From: Clostridiales bacterium | Lineage (GTDB): Bacteria; Bacillota; Clostridia; Oscillospirales; Oscillospiraceae | Direction: 5' to 3' | NCBI GenBank assembly: GCA_004557075.1 | Contig: SFEX01000004.1 | Coordinates: 11,671-75,670 of the forward strand | DNA length: 64,000 bases | Shown: piece by piece, positions 31,012-39,414 of the stretch | Layout: every line of letters begins with the position of its first letter | Position numbering within the stretch: position 1 is the stretch's first letter | Notes under the pieces: generated by a model | What the model was told of the DNA's origin: nothing | The model's input: only the letters and a program-made list of their open reading frames with translations | Databases searched by the model: none | Translations under genes and position numbers: made by a program

Positions 31012-31695
31012 ATGGATATAAAAGAACTTCTTAAATACTGTGACCACACCTTGCTCAGAGTTGACTGCACCGAGGCGGAGATAAAAAAACTCTGCGACCA
31101 GGCGATAAAATATGGCTGCGCCAGCGTATGCATACCGCCCTGCCATGTGCCCGGAGCGAAGCGCTATGTGGGCGACAGAATGAAGATATGCACTGTAATA
31201 GGCTTCCCCAACGGATATATGTCCTCTGCGGCGAAAGCATTTGAAACGGCAGACGCTGTGGCAAACGGAGCGGATGAGATCGACATGGTGATAAATCTCT
31301 CAATGGTCAAGGACGGCTGCTGGGACGACGTTGCCGAGGATATAAGGGCTGTGCGCCGCTCATGCACCGGCAAGATACTCAAGGTCATAATCGAGTGCTG
31401 CCTGCTCACCGATGAGGAGAAGATGCGCCTGTGCTCGATAGTTGCCGAATGCGGCGCAGACTTTATCAAGACGTCAACGGGCTTTTCCAAGGGCGGCGCG
31501 ACCCGCCACGATGTTGAGCTTATGCGCAAGTACAGCCCCGAGAATGTTCAGGTCAAGGCAGCGGGCGGCATATCCTCCATCGAGGACGCGGAGGACTTTA
31601 TTGCCCTCGGCGCGACGAGACTGGGCACGAGCCGCATTGTTAAGCTTGCAATGGAGCTTGAGAAGGAAGAGGGAGCACCGGAGGAGAACTACTGA
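31012..31695 (+). CDS. deoC: deoxyribose-phosphate aldolase
   Basis: A 227-residue class I aldolase splitting deoxyribose-5-phosphate into glyceraldehyde-3-phosphate and acetaldehyde. The Schiff-base lysine is in FIKTSTGFS, the second catalytic lysine in VKAAGGIS, and the substrate loop is EIDMVINL. ATG 31012 follows GAAAGGA. No other deo genes are adjacent. The next gene overlaps its stop (TGATG). Confidence 0.95.
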   Translation: MDIKELLKYCDHTLLRVDCTEAEIKKLCDQAIKYGCASVCIPPCHVPGAKRYVGDRMKICTVIGFPNGYMSSAAKAFETADAVANGADEIDMVINLSMVKDGCWDDVAEDIRAVRRSCTGKILKVIIECCLLTDEEKMRLCSIVAECGADFIKTSTGFSKGGATRHDVELMRKYSPENVQVKAAGGISSIEDAEDFIALGATRLGTSRIVKLAMELEKEEGAPEENY

Positions 31696-31880
31696 TGGGC
31701 TTCAAACCGGGAAAGCTGCTGAGCGCGATAGGGCTTATCGTATCGGGTGCGCTTTTGGTGCTCGGTTCTATGTATATCGCGCCTTTGTCGCAAAGCTGGG
31801 CGAGCATATGGAGCGTTTTCACGGCTGCCGCCGCAGCGTACTTTGCCTACTACCTGTTCAAAGGCAACAGGGACGACTGA
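31695..31880 (+). CDS. small two-helix membrane protein
   Basis: A 61-residue protein with two hydrophobic segments (residues about 8-28 and 37-54) and a short charged C-terminus. Its ATG overlaps the deoC stop (TGATG), so it is translated together with deoC. I do not recognise the family. Confidence 0.65.
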   Translation: MGFKPGKLLSAIGLIVSGALLVLGSMYIAPLSQSWASIWSVFTAAAAAYFAYYLFKGNRDD

Positions 31881-31890
31881 AAGAAATTAG

Positions 31891-31916
31891 CTGCTGACAT
31901 TACAATGCCAGCAGCT
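31891..31916. terminator. convergent hairpin
   Basis: GCTGCTG and CAGCAGC form the stem. It overlaps the 3' end of the minus-strand gene and lies just after the plus-strand one. Confidence 0.5.
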
Positions 31917-32268
31917 TCCTTATCCCGCTGCACAGAGCAATGCCGGGGATTGACAGCAGCAGCCAGAGAAAGCTGAACAGCGGGCAGACCTGTCCCATGA
32001 TATTCAGCGGCCTGTTGGAGTAATCCCAGACATGCCATCCCAATATTATGTTAACCAAATACCCGGTGCAGAACTCTATAGCGGTTATGAGGGCTGCCGA
32101 GAGGAGGCACTTTGCCCAGAGCGGGATAGCGGCAGAGCTTATGATGTACATGCCGGTGAAGCATGCGCCGCCGCACAGCAGCATCGACCAGTGCGTCCAG
32201 CCTCGCCAGGCTATCTCGATAAGACCGTATAGTCCCGCGCCGAGGATGTAGATCAGTAACGTATCCAT
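31900..32268 (-). CDS. CmpB-like (putative ABC-transporter type IV) membrane protein
   Basis: A 122-residue membrane protein with about four helices. The stretch IEFCTGYLVN ... GWHVWDYSNRPLNIMGQVCPLFSFLW matches the conserved core of the putative ABC_trans_CmpB family, whose members are uncharacterised. A Cys and Trp rich WDYS motif is retained. It is convergent with deoC and divergent from infC. Confidence 0.75.
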   Translation of the reverse strand: MDTLLIYILGAGLYGLIEIAWRGWTHWSMLLCGGACFTGMYIISSAAIPLWAKCLLSAALITAIEFCTGYLVNIILGWHVWDYSNRPLNIMGQVCPLFSFLWLLLSIPGIALCSGIRKLLAL

Positions 32269-32304
32269 AGATGATATTCTTTCCCGAAAATTTCAAAAAA
32301 ACCC

Positions 32305-32333
32305 TTGACATCGGGAGAAACTACTGGTATATT
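32305..32333 (+). promoter_or_regulatory. promoter of infC-rpmI-rplT
   Basis: TTGACA, 17 bases, TATATT, about 150 bases before the infC start. Confidence 0.75.
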
Positions 32334-32339
32334 AATAGA

Positions 32340-32462
32340 GCTGAAAATGAAGTAGGTACGGCATCCCCGACCTCACCGAGCCGCAAAAGGCGCGCTTCGG
32401 TCAATAGCAACGCCCGGGTGGGCGGTGTTTTTGTCGCGGATGCTGTTTGGCGTCCGTTTTTT
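32340..32462 (+). promoter_or_regulatory. ribosomal-protein attenuator leader (L20-leader type)
   Basis: The leader can form a terminator, CGGATGC-N6-GCGTCCG followed by six T (32437-32462). A competing segment, CGGCATCC (32359-32366), can pair over eight positions with GGATGCTG (32438-32445) and break that terminator. The position and logic match the Firmicutes L20 leader, where L20 binding promotes termination. I cannot confirm the covariance-model match by eye. Confidence 0.65.
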
Positions 32463-32483
32463 GCATTTTGGAGGTGTTTTACA

Positions 32484-33074
32484 ATCGCAAGCGTAACTCA
32501 TGAAATCAACGAGGATATCATCGACAAGGAAATACGCGTAATAGGTGACAACGGCGAGCAGCTCGGCATCATGTCGGCGGAGGAAGCCCTGAAGATCGCA
32601 GAGGAAAAGGAGCTTGACTTGGTCAAGATATCTCCCATGGCGAAGCCGCCTGTCTGCAAGCTTATGGACTACGGTAAATTCCGCTTCGAGCAGGCAAAGC
32701 GCGAGAAAGAAGCCAAGAAGAACCAGCGCGTTATGGAGATCAAGGAGATCCGCATGTCTCCGGGCATCGGGGAAAATGATCTGAACACCAAGCTCAAGAG
32801 CGCTCTCAAGTTCCTTGCTGACGGTGACCGCGTAAAGGTTTCTATCCGCTTCCGCGGAAGGGAAATGGCGCACACCAATCTTGGCGAGGCCATTCTGCGC
32901 GATTTTGCGTCCAAATGCGCCGAGGTCGCCAACCTCGACAAGCAGCCCAAGCTTGAGGGCCGAAATATGTCCATGTTTCTGTCTCCGAAGCCTGCGTCAG
33001 CAGTCAAGAAGGCACAGAAGGAAGCCGCAAAGAAGCAGGCCGAGGAGGCCGCGTCTTCTGCGGAAAATAACTAA
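32484..33074 (+). CDS. infC: translation initiation factor IF-3
   Basis: A 196-residue IF-3. The N-domain (residues about 5-75, THEINEDIIDKEIRVIG) and C-domain (EIRMSPGIGENDLNTK ... VKVSIRFRGRE) are complete; an Ala/Glu/Lys tail ends it. No ATG, GTG or TTG start fits. ATC 32484 lies seven bases after a perfect GGAGGTG, so translation most likely begins at ATC. Non-standard infC start codons (AUU in E. coli) let IF-3 repress its own synthesis. First gene of the operon with rpmI and rplT. Confidence 0.93.
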   Translation: MASVTHEINEDIIDKEIRVIGDNGEQLGIMSAEEALKIAEEKELDLVKISPMAKPPVCKLMDYGKFRFEQAKREKEAKKNQRVMEIKEIRMSPGIGENDLNTKLKSALKFLADGDRVKVSIRFRGREMAHTNLGEAILRDFASKCAEVANLDKQPKLEGRNMSMFLSPKPASAVKKAQKEAAKKQAEEAASSAENN

Positions 33075-33116
33075 CTCGGTTATTACAGATCAAAGCATAC
33101 GGAAGGAGAAAAAATC

Positions 33117-33314
33117 ATGCCTAAACTGAAGACCCACAGTGGTGCTAAGAAGAGATTCAATCTCACCAAGACCGGTAAGGTAAAGCGCGCTCGCGCTTAT
33201 AAGAGCCATATCCTCACTAAGAAGGACACCAAGCGCTGCCGACGTCTGCGTTCCGGCGCAATTGCCGACGTGACCAACGAGGCTACCATTAAAAAGATGA
33301 TTCCTTATAAATAA
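33117..33314 (+). CDS. rpmI: 50S ribosomal protein L35
   Basis: A 65-residue basic protein, full family length, with the KTHSGAKKRFNLTKTGKVKR opening and the HILTKKDTKRCRRLR core. GGAGAAAA ribosome-binding site. It lies between infC and rplT. Confidence 0.97.
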   Translation: MPKLKTHSGAKKRFNLTKTGKVKRARAYKSHILTKKDTKRCRRLRSGAIADVTNEATIKKMIPYK

Positions 33315-33350
33315 TAAGGATTGACTGTTACTGATAGGAGGAAATGACAA

Positions 33351-33704
33351 ATGGCAAGAGTTAAGGGCGCAATGATGACCCGCAAACATAGAAATAAGAT
33401 CCTTGGTCTGGCTAAGGGCTACTGGGGCAACAAGTCCCGCCACTATAAGATGGCCAACCAGCAGATGATGAAGTCCGGCCGCTACGCATATGTCGGCCGC
33501 AAGCAGAAGAAGAGAGACTTCCGTCAGCTCTGGATCACCCGTATAAGCGCAGCATGCAAAGCAAACGGCATGAACTACTCCACCTTCATGCACGGCCTGA
33601 AGCTTGCCGGTATCGATATGAACCGCAAGATGCTGTCCGAGACTGCGATCCACGATCCCGCCGCTTTCACCGCCCTGTGCGAGAAGGCAAAGGCAGCAAA
33701 GTAA
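33351..33704 (+). CDS. rplT: 50S ribosomal protein L20
   Basis: A 117-residue protein with the family signatures RHRNKILGLAKGYWGN-like (here KHRNKILGLAKGYWG), YAYVGRKQKKRDFRQLWITRI and a C-terminal LAGIDMNRKMLSE. L20 is also the expected repressor of this operon through the leader at 32340-32462. Confidence 0.97.
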   Translation: MARVKGAMMTRKHRNKILGLAKGYWGNKSRHYKMANQQMMKSGRYAYVGRKQKKRDFRQLWITRISAACKANGMNYSTFMHGLKLAGIDMNRKMLSETAIHDPAAFTALCEKAKAAK

Positions 33705-33721
33705 TTTGTAATAATGACCGT

Positions 33722-33758
33722 AAAAAACTCCTTTGCGTAAAACCGCAAAGGAGTTTTT
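33722..33758 (+). terminator. terminator of infC-rpmI-rplT
   Basis: AAAAACTCCTTTGCG, seven bases, CGCAAAGGAGTTTTT. Confidence 0.9.
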
Positions 33759-33792
33759 ATTCGTTTTTACATTTCAATTTATCTATATCGCT

Positions 33793-34215
33793 CCAGCCCG
33801 ACCGGGCGGCTGCTGCCGCTGCTCGCCGCAGGGGCGATTCGGATTAAAGCTTCAAATAGTCGCTATCGCGGTATCACGACCGGTAAGACAGGCAGTAGTC
33901 TCCTTTGCACTCGCGCTCTAAATCCACCGCACCCGTAGGGGCGAGCATCGCTCGTCCGCTCCTCGCCGGAGGGGCAATTCGCATTAAAGCTTCAAGTAAT
34001 CGTTTTTGCCGGTTCCCGACCATTGACATTGCTGTTGTCGTTATTGCACTCGCGCACTGAATTAGAACGGCAGGGTTCAGAACACGTCATAGCTCCCTCT
34101 GACGAGGGAGCTATGAGATTTGGAGAACTTTTACTGCTCTAACCGGTTAGACTGTCGCAATAACGATTATTTGAAGCCTTAACGCGAGTTGACTCAATGG
34201 CAATTGCGTCAACAG
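33793..34215. repeat. composite repeat block, MITE-like copies D
   Basis: This non-coding stretch holds two direct left ends (GCGATTCGGATTAAAGC at 33834 and GCAATTCGCATTAAAGC at 33974), each running on to a CGGT-x-TC-x-CGACC box. An inverted right end (TGTCGCAATAACGATTATTT, then GAAGCC) begins at 34154. In between are a short GC repeat (33927-33959, shared with 4951-4982) and AGCTCCCTCTGACGAGGGAGCT at 34090. It looks like nested or tandem insertions. Confidence 0.6.
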
Positions 34216-34220
34216 CATAG

Positions 34221-34254
34221 AAAAGCTGCCGCCCCAAACGGGACGGCAGCTTTT
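34221..34254 (-). terminator. terminator of the 379-residue SLH gene
   Basis: AAAAGCTGCCG, 12 bases, CGGCAGCTTTT, giving a T run on the minus strand. Confidence 0.8.
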
Positions 34255-34270
34255 GTGTTGTGGGGATAGT

Positions 34271-35410
34271 TTATTTCTGGAGTGCGGACCAGTCGGGGGT
34301 ATCGGTGCGGATGTTGGTCCATTTCTCGCAGATAGCAGTGTCTTCGTTGATGACGTTGCCAAGGTCAGTTGCCCAGGTGTAGTTGTGGGAGTTGGTGGCC
34401 TCAAGGATCTCACCATAGCACCACATAGTGGAGGGGCAGTCAGACCAAGTCTTTACCTCGCCAGTGCAGCTTGAGGCGCTGTCAACAGCGGGCATACGGC
34501 CGAGGAGACGGTTGAACATGGTGGCAGCCTGGCCGCGGGTCAGGTTATCGGTGGGATTTGCGTTTCCGTTTGCGTCGCCCCTGATGATGCCGAGCTTTGC
34601 AAGCAGGTTGATGTACTTATCTGCAAAGCCGCCGTTGAGGTCGCCGAACATATTGCCGCCTGTGTACTCAACAGAGAACATACGGCCGATCATTGCGGCA
34701 AACTGCTCGCGGGTAACAGGCTGAGAGGGACGGAAGGTGCCGTCTGCATAGCCACCGATGATGTGAGCCTTTGCAAGGGTGGAGATGGCATTGTTGTGAG
34801 GATAGCCGGCGTTCACGTCAGAGAAATTGTTTGTCTTGGTAAAGTATTTGTCACGAGCCTCGGGAGTCATGAGACGGAAGATGATCGTTGCAACCTCGCC
34901 GCGGGTAATGGTGCCGTTGGGGCGAACGGTTCCGTCACCGTAGCCGATCATGTAAGAGAAGTGATCGGTGTAGTTAAGACCGATGTTGAGGACGGGGTAG
35001 AGAACAAGCTCTTTGACCTCGGGCTTGATGCTCAGTGTCCAGGTGATGCCGGGAAGAGTGCTGTACTTAATGCCGGTGATCATTCCGTCGCAGGTAGCTG
35101 CAACATTGTACAGACCGAGAATACCCTTGGGAACAAGAGCGAGGCCGAGTGCGTTTGCCTCTGTCACAGAGGTGTCACCGTTAATGTTTGTCAGGGTGAT
35201 CTTTGCATGACTTGCGGGAATGCGGCTTGCCAGAGAGCAGTAGACGAGATAGTCGGGGATCTGAATGCCGTTGACAACATCAACAACAGTGCCCATGATG
35301 TCATCGGATGCCTCTGCCTGTGCTTCGTCAGCGAGAGCCATGGTGGGCATCAGAGCAACTACCATCATCACTGCCATAAGCAGGCTGATAATTTTGGTTG
35401 ACTTTTTCAT
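34271..35410 (-). CDS. secreted protein with three SLH domains
   Basis: A 379-residue exported protein. The signal peptide (residues 1-27) ends in ALA. Residues about 30-145 form a beta-rich region of unknown role (VNGIQIPDYLVYCSLA). Three SLH repeats (about 150-320) follow, with GYGDGTVRPNGTITRGEVATI, GYADGTFRPSQPVTREQFAAM and GDANGNANPTDNLTRGQAATM. These are the classic SLH form with a TR motif, unlike the NPFTD type of the 815-residue protein and the lipase. The C-terminal 55 residues are Trp-rich. Strong promoter and terminator make it a single-gene unit, possibly an abundant wall protein. Confidence 0.85.
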   Translation of the reverse strand: MKKSTKIISLLMAVMMVVALMPTMALADEAQAEASDDIMGTVVDVVNGIQIPDYLVYCSLASRIPASHAKITLTNINGDTSVTEANALGLALVPKGILGLYNVAATCDGMITGIKYSTLPGITWTLSIKPEVKELVLYPVLNIGLNYTDHFSYMIGYGDGTVRPNGTITRGEVATIIFRLMTPEARDKYFTKTNNFSDVNAGYPHNNAISTLAKAHIIGGYADGTFRPSQPVTREQFAAMIGRMFSVEYTGGNMFGDLNGGFADKYINLLAKLGIIRGDANGNANPTDNLTRGQAATMFNRLLGRMPAVDSASSCTGEVKTWSDCPSTMWCYGEILEATNSHNYTWATDLGNVINEDTAICEKWTNIRTDTPDWSALQK

Positions 35411-35475
35411 TGCTTTGTTCTCCTTAAAACAAAATTGATAAATTGAAGCTGAGTACAGCCATTCCTTATGTGGAC

Positions 35476-35504
35476 AATTTACACCAAAAGTAACAGTTTG
35501 TCAA
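35476..35504 (-). promoter_or_regulatory. promoter of the SLH gene
   Basis: On the minus strand TTGACA, 17 bases, TAAATT, about 65 bases before the start. Confidence 0.7.
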
Positions 35505-35540
35505 CAATTTGGTACGACATTCAAGAAAAAATTCATACAT

Positions 35541-36248
35541 TTACTGCATCTGGCGTATAATCTCCCGCCGCAGCCTGACAATAATGCGTTTTTCGAGGCG
35601 GCTTATGTAGCTTTGGGAGATCCCCATCATATCGGCTACCTCTTTTTGCGTGTATTCGCTGCTGCCGTTCAGACCGAAGCGGAGGGTTATTATGTTCCTC
35701 TCGCGCTCGGCGAGGGTGTTCACGGCGTTAATGAGCATTTGCCTGTCGGCGTCATCCTCAAGCGGGCGGCACACCTCGTCGTTATCGGTGCCGAGAACAT
35801 CCGAAAGCAGAAGCTCGTTTCCGTCCCAGTCGGTGTTGAGCGGTTCGTCGAAGCTCACCTCGCTGCGCTGGTTGCTGATCTTGCGCAGATACATGAGTAT
35901 CTCGTTTTCGATACAGCGCGACGCATATGTGGCAAGCTTTATATTTTTGTCGCTCCTGAAGGTGTTTATGGCCTTTATAAGCCCGATAGTGCCTATGGAT
36001 ATCAGGTCTTCGAGGTTTATCCCCGTGTTTTCAAAGCGCCTCGATATATAGACGACCAGGCGCAGATTATGTTCCGTCAAAAGCCTTTTCGCGGCCTCGT
36101 CGCCGTTTTCCATGGCGATAACGGCTTTTTCCTCGGCCTCCCGGTCAAGTGGAGGCGGCAGAACGTCGCTGCCGCCTATGTAAAACAGTCCGAAGCGCGG
36201 AGCCAGACGGCTCTCAAGCCAATTTTTGATCAGTTTCAGTAAGTTCAT
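35541..36248 (-). CDS. sigE: sporulation sigma factor SigE
   Basis: A 235-residue mother-cell sigma factor made as a precursor. The pro-sequence and its processing region FYIGGSDVLPPPL are present, followed by region 2 (NLRLVVYISRRFENTG, EDLISIGTIGLIKA, TYASRCIENEILMYLRK) and region 4 (KEVADMMGISQSYISRLEKRI). The similarity to B. subtilis SigE runs over the whole length. It follows spoIIGA by 11 bases, as in the spoIIG operon. The sigG gene, often next, is not present here. The ATG follows GGAGAA. Confidence 0.96.
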   Translation of the reverse strand: MNLLKLIKNWLESRLAPRFGLFYIGGSDVLPPPLDREAEEKAVIAMENGDEAAKRLLTEHNLRLVVYISRRFENTGINLEDLISIGTIGLIKAINTFRSDKNIKLATYASRCIENEILMYLRKISNQRSEVSFDEPLNTDWDGNELLLSDVLGTDNDEVCRPLEDDADRQMLINAVNTLAERERNIITLRFGLNGSSEYTQKEVADMMGISQSYISRLEKRIIVRLRREIIRQMQ

Positions 36249-36259
36249 TTATTCTCCTT

Positions 36260-37078
36260 TCACAGTATGCAGTCAAAGCCGTCGCCGCCGACAAAGTGAG
36301 GGGAGACGGCGGCTATAATGTCGCTGCGTTCCTTGCCGTCTATACATATACGATCGGGACGGAATGCCGCCAGCATCCCCGACTGCGTTCCCACTGCGCT
36401 GTACGGAATAAGCCGAAGTCTGCCCTCAAGCTCGGGTACGGTAAGGACCTCGGTGCAGTCGGCCGCTTTGAATTTATCCGCAAATTCGGGGAACAGGGGG
36501 GAGAGGGTGTCGGCTCCGCCTATGAGCACCGAGGCACCGGTTATGGGGTCAAACAGCGTGTTGCCGCTGTCGTGCAGAGCGCGCAGCTCGGCGGCTTTTC
36601 CCATAAATTCAACGTGCACCTCGGATACCGATATATCCGCGCTTTTCATGCTTCGCCGGAATACGAGACTCAGTATCGCGTATATGACGCCGAAGGACAG
36701 CACGAGCACGGGCATGGAGACGGATATGTACAGTGGCGAGCCGATACTGCCGCCGTTTTGCATTGATATTGCCCACACCGCGCCTCCGAACAGAGCCGAT
36801 ACCGCGAAAAATACGATACAGCAGCGCGCAAGCCGCTCCTCGCTGCCGTAGGCGATGAGCGCCATAAGCGCTCCTGCGGCAATCTTTACCGGCGTGAGCA
36901 GCAAAAATTCCAGAGCCGGAAAAATGCTTGCTGCGGCAAAGCCCGCGCCGAACAGGGCAGCGAGAAAATAGCGTTTTCTGCGCAGCCTTACACCGCACAC
37001 GCGCGCCGAGCACAAAAGCAGCAGATAGTCCAATATAAGGTTCAGGAAGAACAGCCGGTCTATGTAGATTACGTCCAT
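36260..37078 (-). CDS. spoIIGA: sigma-E processing peptidase SpoIIGA
   Basis: A 272-residue membrane aspartic protease that cleaves pro-SigE on a signal from the forespore. Five N-terminal hydrophobic helices (residues about 5-140) precede the protease domain with the catalytic Asp170 in HDSGNTLFDPITG. The start is uncertain: ATG 37078 begins the usual MDVIYIDRLFFLN opening, but the GGAGG lies 20 bases away. ATG 37117 would add 13 residues, without a ribosome-binding site. It is the first gene of the spoIIGA-sigE operon. Confidence 0.92.
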   Translation of the reverse strand: MDVIYIDRLFFLNLILDYLLLLCSARVCGVRLRRKRYFLAALFGAGFAAASIFPALEFLLLTPVKIAAGALMALIAYGSEERLARCCIVFFAVSALFGGAVWAISMQNGGSIGSPLYISVSMPVLVLSFGVIYAILSLVFRRSMKSADISVSEVHVEFMGKAAELRALHDSGNTLFDPITGASVLIGGADTLSPLFPEFADKFKAADCTEVLTVPELEGRLRLIPYSAVGTQSGMLAAFRPDRICIDGKERSDIIAAVSPHFVGGDGFDCIL

Positions 37079-37084
37079 GACGAA

Positions 37085-37153
37085 ATTATAAGCTTTGTCC
37101 TCCGCATAATTTGTCATTTATTAATTGTCAAACGCAAGAGTCTGTGGTAAAAT
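37085..37153. promoter_or_regulatory. divergent spoIIGA / DMT transporter promoter region
   Basis: Plus strand: TTGTCA (37125-37130), 17 bases, TAAAAT (37148-37153). Minus strand: TATAAT (37085-37090) preceded 21 bases upstream by ATGACA (37112-37117), and TTTGACA at 37126-37132. A long spacer with a Spo0A-box-like TTTGACA recalls the B. subtilis spoIIG promoter, but the expected start would leave no leader before ATG 37078. Confidence 0.4.
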
Positions 37154-37195
37154 ACCTAAGATAATCTTCGATAGATAGAGAGGTTAATATTTTTT

Positions 37196-38104
37196 ATGTG
37201 GTTCTGGTTTGCTGTTGCGGCACTTCTGTGCTGGAGTGGTTCCGACCTGTTTTCAAAGATCGGATGTCAGGATGCAAAGGATAAGTACAGTCATCTTAAA
37301 ATGGTCATGGCAGTCGGTATCGTCATGGGTATTCACGCCGCGTATGAGGTGTTTGTCGGCGGCGTGGAGATAAACGGAAAGATACTTCTCACCTACCTGC
37401 CGGTTTCAATGCTCTATATCCTGTCGATGGCTATAGGCTATCTCGGACTGAGATATATTGAGCTTTCAATATCGTCCCCCATATGCAACTCCTCCGGCGC
37501 TATCGTCGCCATACTCATTTTCGCGACTAAGGGCTTCGGCGAACTGCCGCCTATGGCGATCGTTGCCGTGGCGCTGGTGTGCATCGGCGTTGTCGCTTTG
37601 GGCATCACCGAGGCAAATGAGGATGAGGAACTCAGAAAGGCGAGACAGGATGCCAGCAACCACCATTACGCCAAGAGCTGGGTGGCTATCACCATACCTA
37701 TTATATATTGTCTTTTAGACGCGCTGGGTACCTTTGCCGACAGCCGCGTGCTCGAGACGCTTAATGAGGACTCGGCAAACGTTGCGTATGAGCTGACCTT
37801 CCTCATCGTCGGCATCTTATGCGCAGTTTATGTTCTCGGCATAAAAAAGCAGAAGCTCGTTCCCAAGATGGAAGTGCCGAAGTATACGGGCGCTATCTTC
37901 GAGACTGCCGGTCAGTTTGCTTACATATACGCCCTTGCAGACTCCGAGCACGCAGCGCTTGCGGCGCCCATAATCTCGGCATATTGCGTGGCGTCTGTGC
38001 TGTGGAGCCGCATATTCCTCAAGGAGAAGCTGTCACTCAAGCACTACGGGTCTATTTTTGTTGTGATCGTGGGTATAGTTATTATGGGAATACTTGATAT
38101 ATAA
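37196..38104 (+). CDS. DMT-superfamily (EamA-like) transporter
   Basis: A 302-residue membrane protein with about ten hydrophobic helices in two related halves. The first half ends with LGLRYIELSISSPICNSSGAIVA, the second with SEHAALAAPIISAYCVASVLWSRIFLKEKL, as in EamA permeases. A charged central loop (EANEDEELRKARQD) separates the halves. Substrate unknown. It starts the long plus-strand run to polC, with pyrH only 18 bases behind it. Confidence 0.85.
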   Translation: MWFWFAVAALLCWSGSDLFSKIGCQDAKDKYSHLKMVMAVGIVMGIHAAYEVFVGGVEINGKILLTYLPVSMLYILSMAIGYLGLRYIELSISSPICNSSGAIVAILIFATKGFGELPPMAIVAVALVCIGVVALGITEANEDEELRKARQDASNHHYAKSWVAITIPIIYCLLDALGTFADSRVLETLNEDSANVAYELTFLIVGILCAVYVLGIKKQKLVPKMEVPKYTGAIFETAGQFAYIYALADSEHAALAAPIISAYCVASVLWSRIFLKEKLSLKHYGSIFVVIVGIVIMGILDI

Positions 38105-38122
38105 TGAAGGAGGATTGCTGTG

Positions 38123-38836
38123 ATGGATCCTGCATATAAGAGAGTTCTTATTAAAATAAGCGGCGAGGCTCTTGCCGGAGAGAAAAAAAACGGCTTTGAT
38201 TTTGACTTTATCGCGCGCGTGTGCGAAAACGTCAAGCGCTGCACGGAAATGGGTGTTCAGGTTGGCATAGTCGTCGGAGGCGGCAACTTCTGGCGTGGCG
38301 TCAAGGACGGCGTGGGGCACATCGAGCGCGTTTCCGCCGACCGCATGGGTATGCTGGCAACGGCGATGAACTGCTTGGCCGTGGCCGACGTTTTCAAGCA
38401 AGCGGGCACTGCGGTCAGCATCCAGACGGCTGTTGACATTCAAGGCGTCGGCGAGCGGTACAGTACGACCGAGGCGATAGGCCGCCTTGAAAAGGGTGAG
38501 GTCGTCATGTTCGGCTGCGGCACGGGAAGCCCGTTTTTCTCGACCGACACCGCCGCTGTGCTCAGAGCAGCGGAGATACACGCGGACGCGATACTCCTTG
38601 CAAAGAACATAGACGGCGTGTATTCGGCTGACCCTAAAACCGATGCTTCCGCCGTGAAGTACGACAGCATCACATACGATGAGGTGCTCGCGCAGCACCT
38701 TGCGGTAATGGACGCAACGGCCACCAGCCTTGCGATGGATAACAATATACCCGTCATAGTGTTCGCACTGGCTCAGCCGGAGAATATTGTGCGCGTGGTA
38801 ATGGGCGAAAAGCTCGGAACAACAGTAAGTAAGTAA
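38123..38836 (+). CDS. pyrH: uridylate kinase (UMP kinase)
   Basis: A 237-residue hexameric amino-acid-kinase-fold enzyme that converts UMP to UDP. Motifs are LIKISGEALAG, GIVVGGGNFWRG, and DGVYSADPK near the ATP site, with the C-terminal ATSLAMDNNIPVIVF. AAGGAGG lies nine bases before ATG 38123; GTG 38120 is equally possible. It is followed by frr, the usual order. Confidence 0.96.
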   Translation: MDPAYKRVLIKISGEALAGEKKNGFDFDFIARVCENVKRCTEMGVQVGIVVGGGNFWRGVKDGVGHIERVSADRMGMLATAMNCLAVADVFKQAGTAVSIQTAVDIQGVGERYSTTEAIGRLEKGEVVMFGCGTGSPFFSTDTAAVLRAAEIHADAILLAKNIDGVYSADPKTDASAVKYDSITYDEVLAQHLAVMDATATSLAMDNNIPVIVFALAQPENIVRVVMGEKLGTTVSK

Positions 38837-38861
38837 AAATAAATCATTAGGAGGCAGAACC

Positions 38862-39413
38862 ATGTCTAAATATCCCGAGATAGAAAGCAGAATGAAGAAG
38901 ACAACAGAGGTGCTGAAAACTCAGCTCGCATCCGTAAGAGCCGGACGCGCGAATGCCGCTGTTCTCGACCAGATCAGCGTTGACTATTACGGCGTGCCCA
39001 CTCCGATACAGCAGGTCGCGTCCATATCGGTGCCCGACCCCAGAACCCTGATGATCCAGCCTTGGGACGGATCCGTCCTCAAGGGCATTGAAAAGGCGAT
39101 CCTTGCCTCCGATCTGGGTATCAATCCCCAGAACGACGGCAGAGCCATCCGCCTTGTGTTCCCGCAGCTCACTGAGGAGCGCCGCAAGGATCTTGCAAAG
39201 CTTGTCAAGAAATACGGCGAGGAGTCCAAGGTCGCGGTCCGCAATATCCGCCGCGACGCGATTGACAAGTTTAAGAAGCAGCAGAAGGCATCCGAGATCA
39301 CAGAGGATGATTATAAGAACATTGAGAAGGACGTCCAGAAGCTGACCGACGATTACATCAAGGAAGTCGACAGCATCACCGACGCAAAGGAAAAGGAACT
39401 TTTCGAGATCTGA
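38862..39413 (+). CDS. frr: ribosome recycling factor
   Basis: A 183-residue RRF that, with EF-G, splits post-termination ribosomes. The opening EIESRMKKTTEVLKTQLASVRAGRA-type helix, the YYGVPTPIQQVASI hinge and the closing VDSITDAKEKEL are all present. AGGAGGC precedes the ATG. Located between pyrH and uppS. Confidence 0.97.
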   Translation: MSKYPEIESRMKKTTEVLKTQLASVRAGRANAAVLDQISVDYYGVPTPIQQVASISVPDPRTLMIQPWDGSVLKGIEKAILASDLGINPQNDGRAIRLVFPQLTEERRKDLAKLVKKYGEESKVAVRNIRRDAIDKFKKQQKASEITEDDYKNIEKDVQKLTDDYIKEVDSITDAKEKELFEI

Positions 39414-39414
39414 T

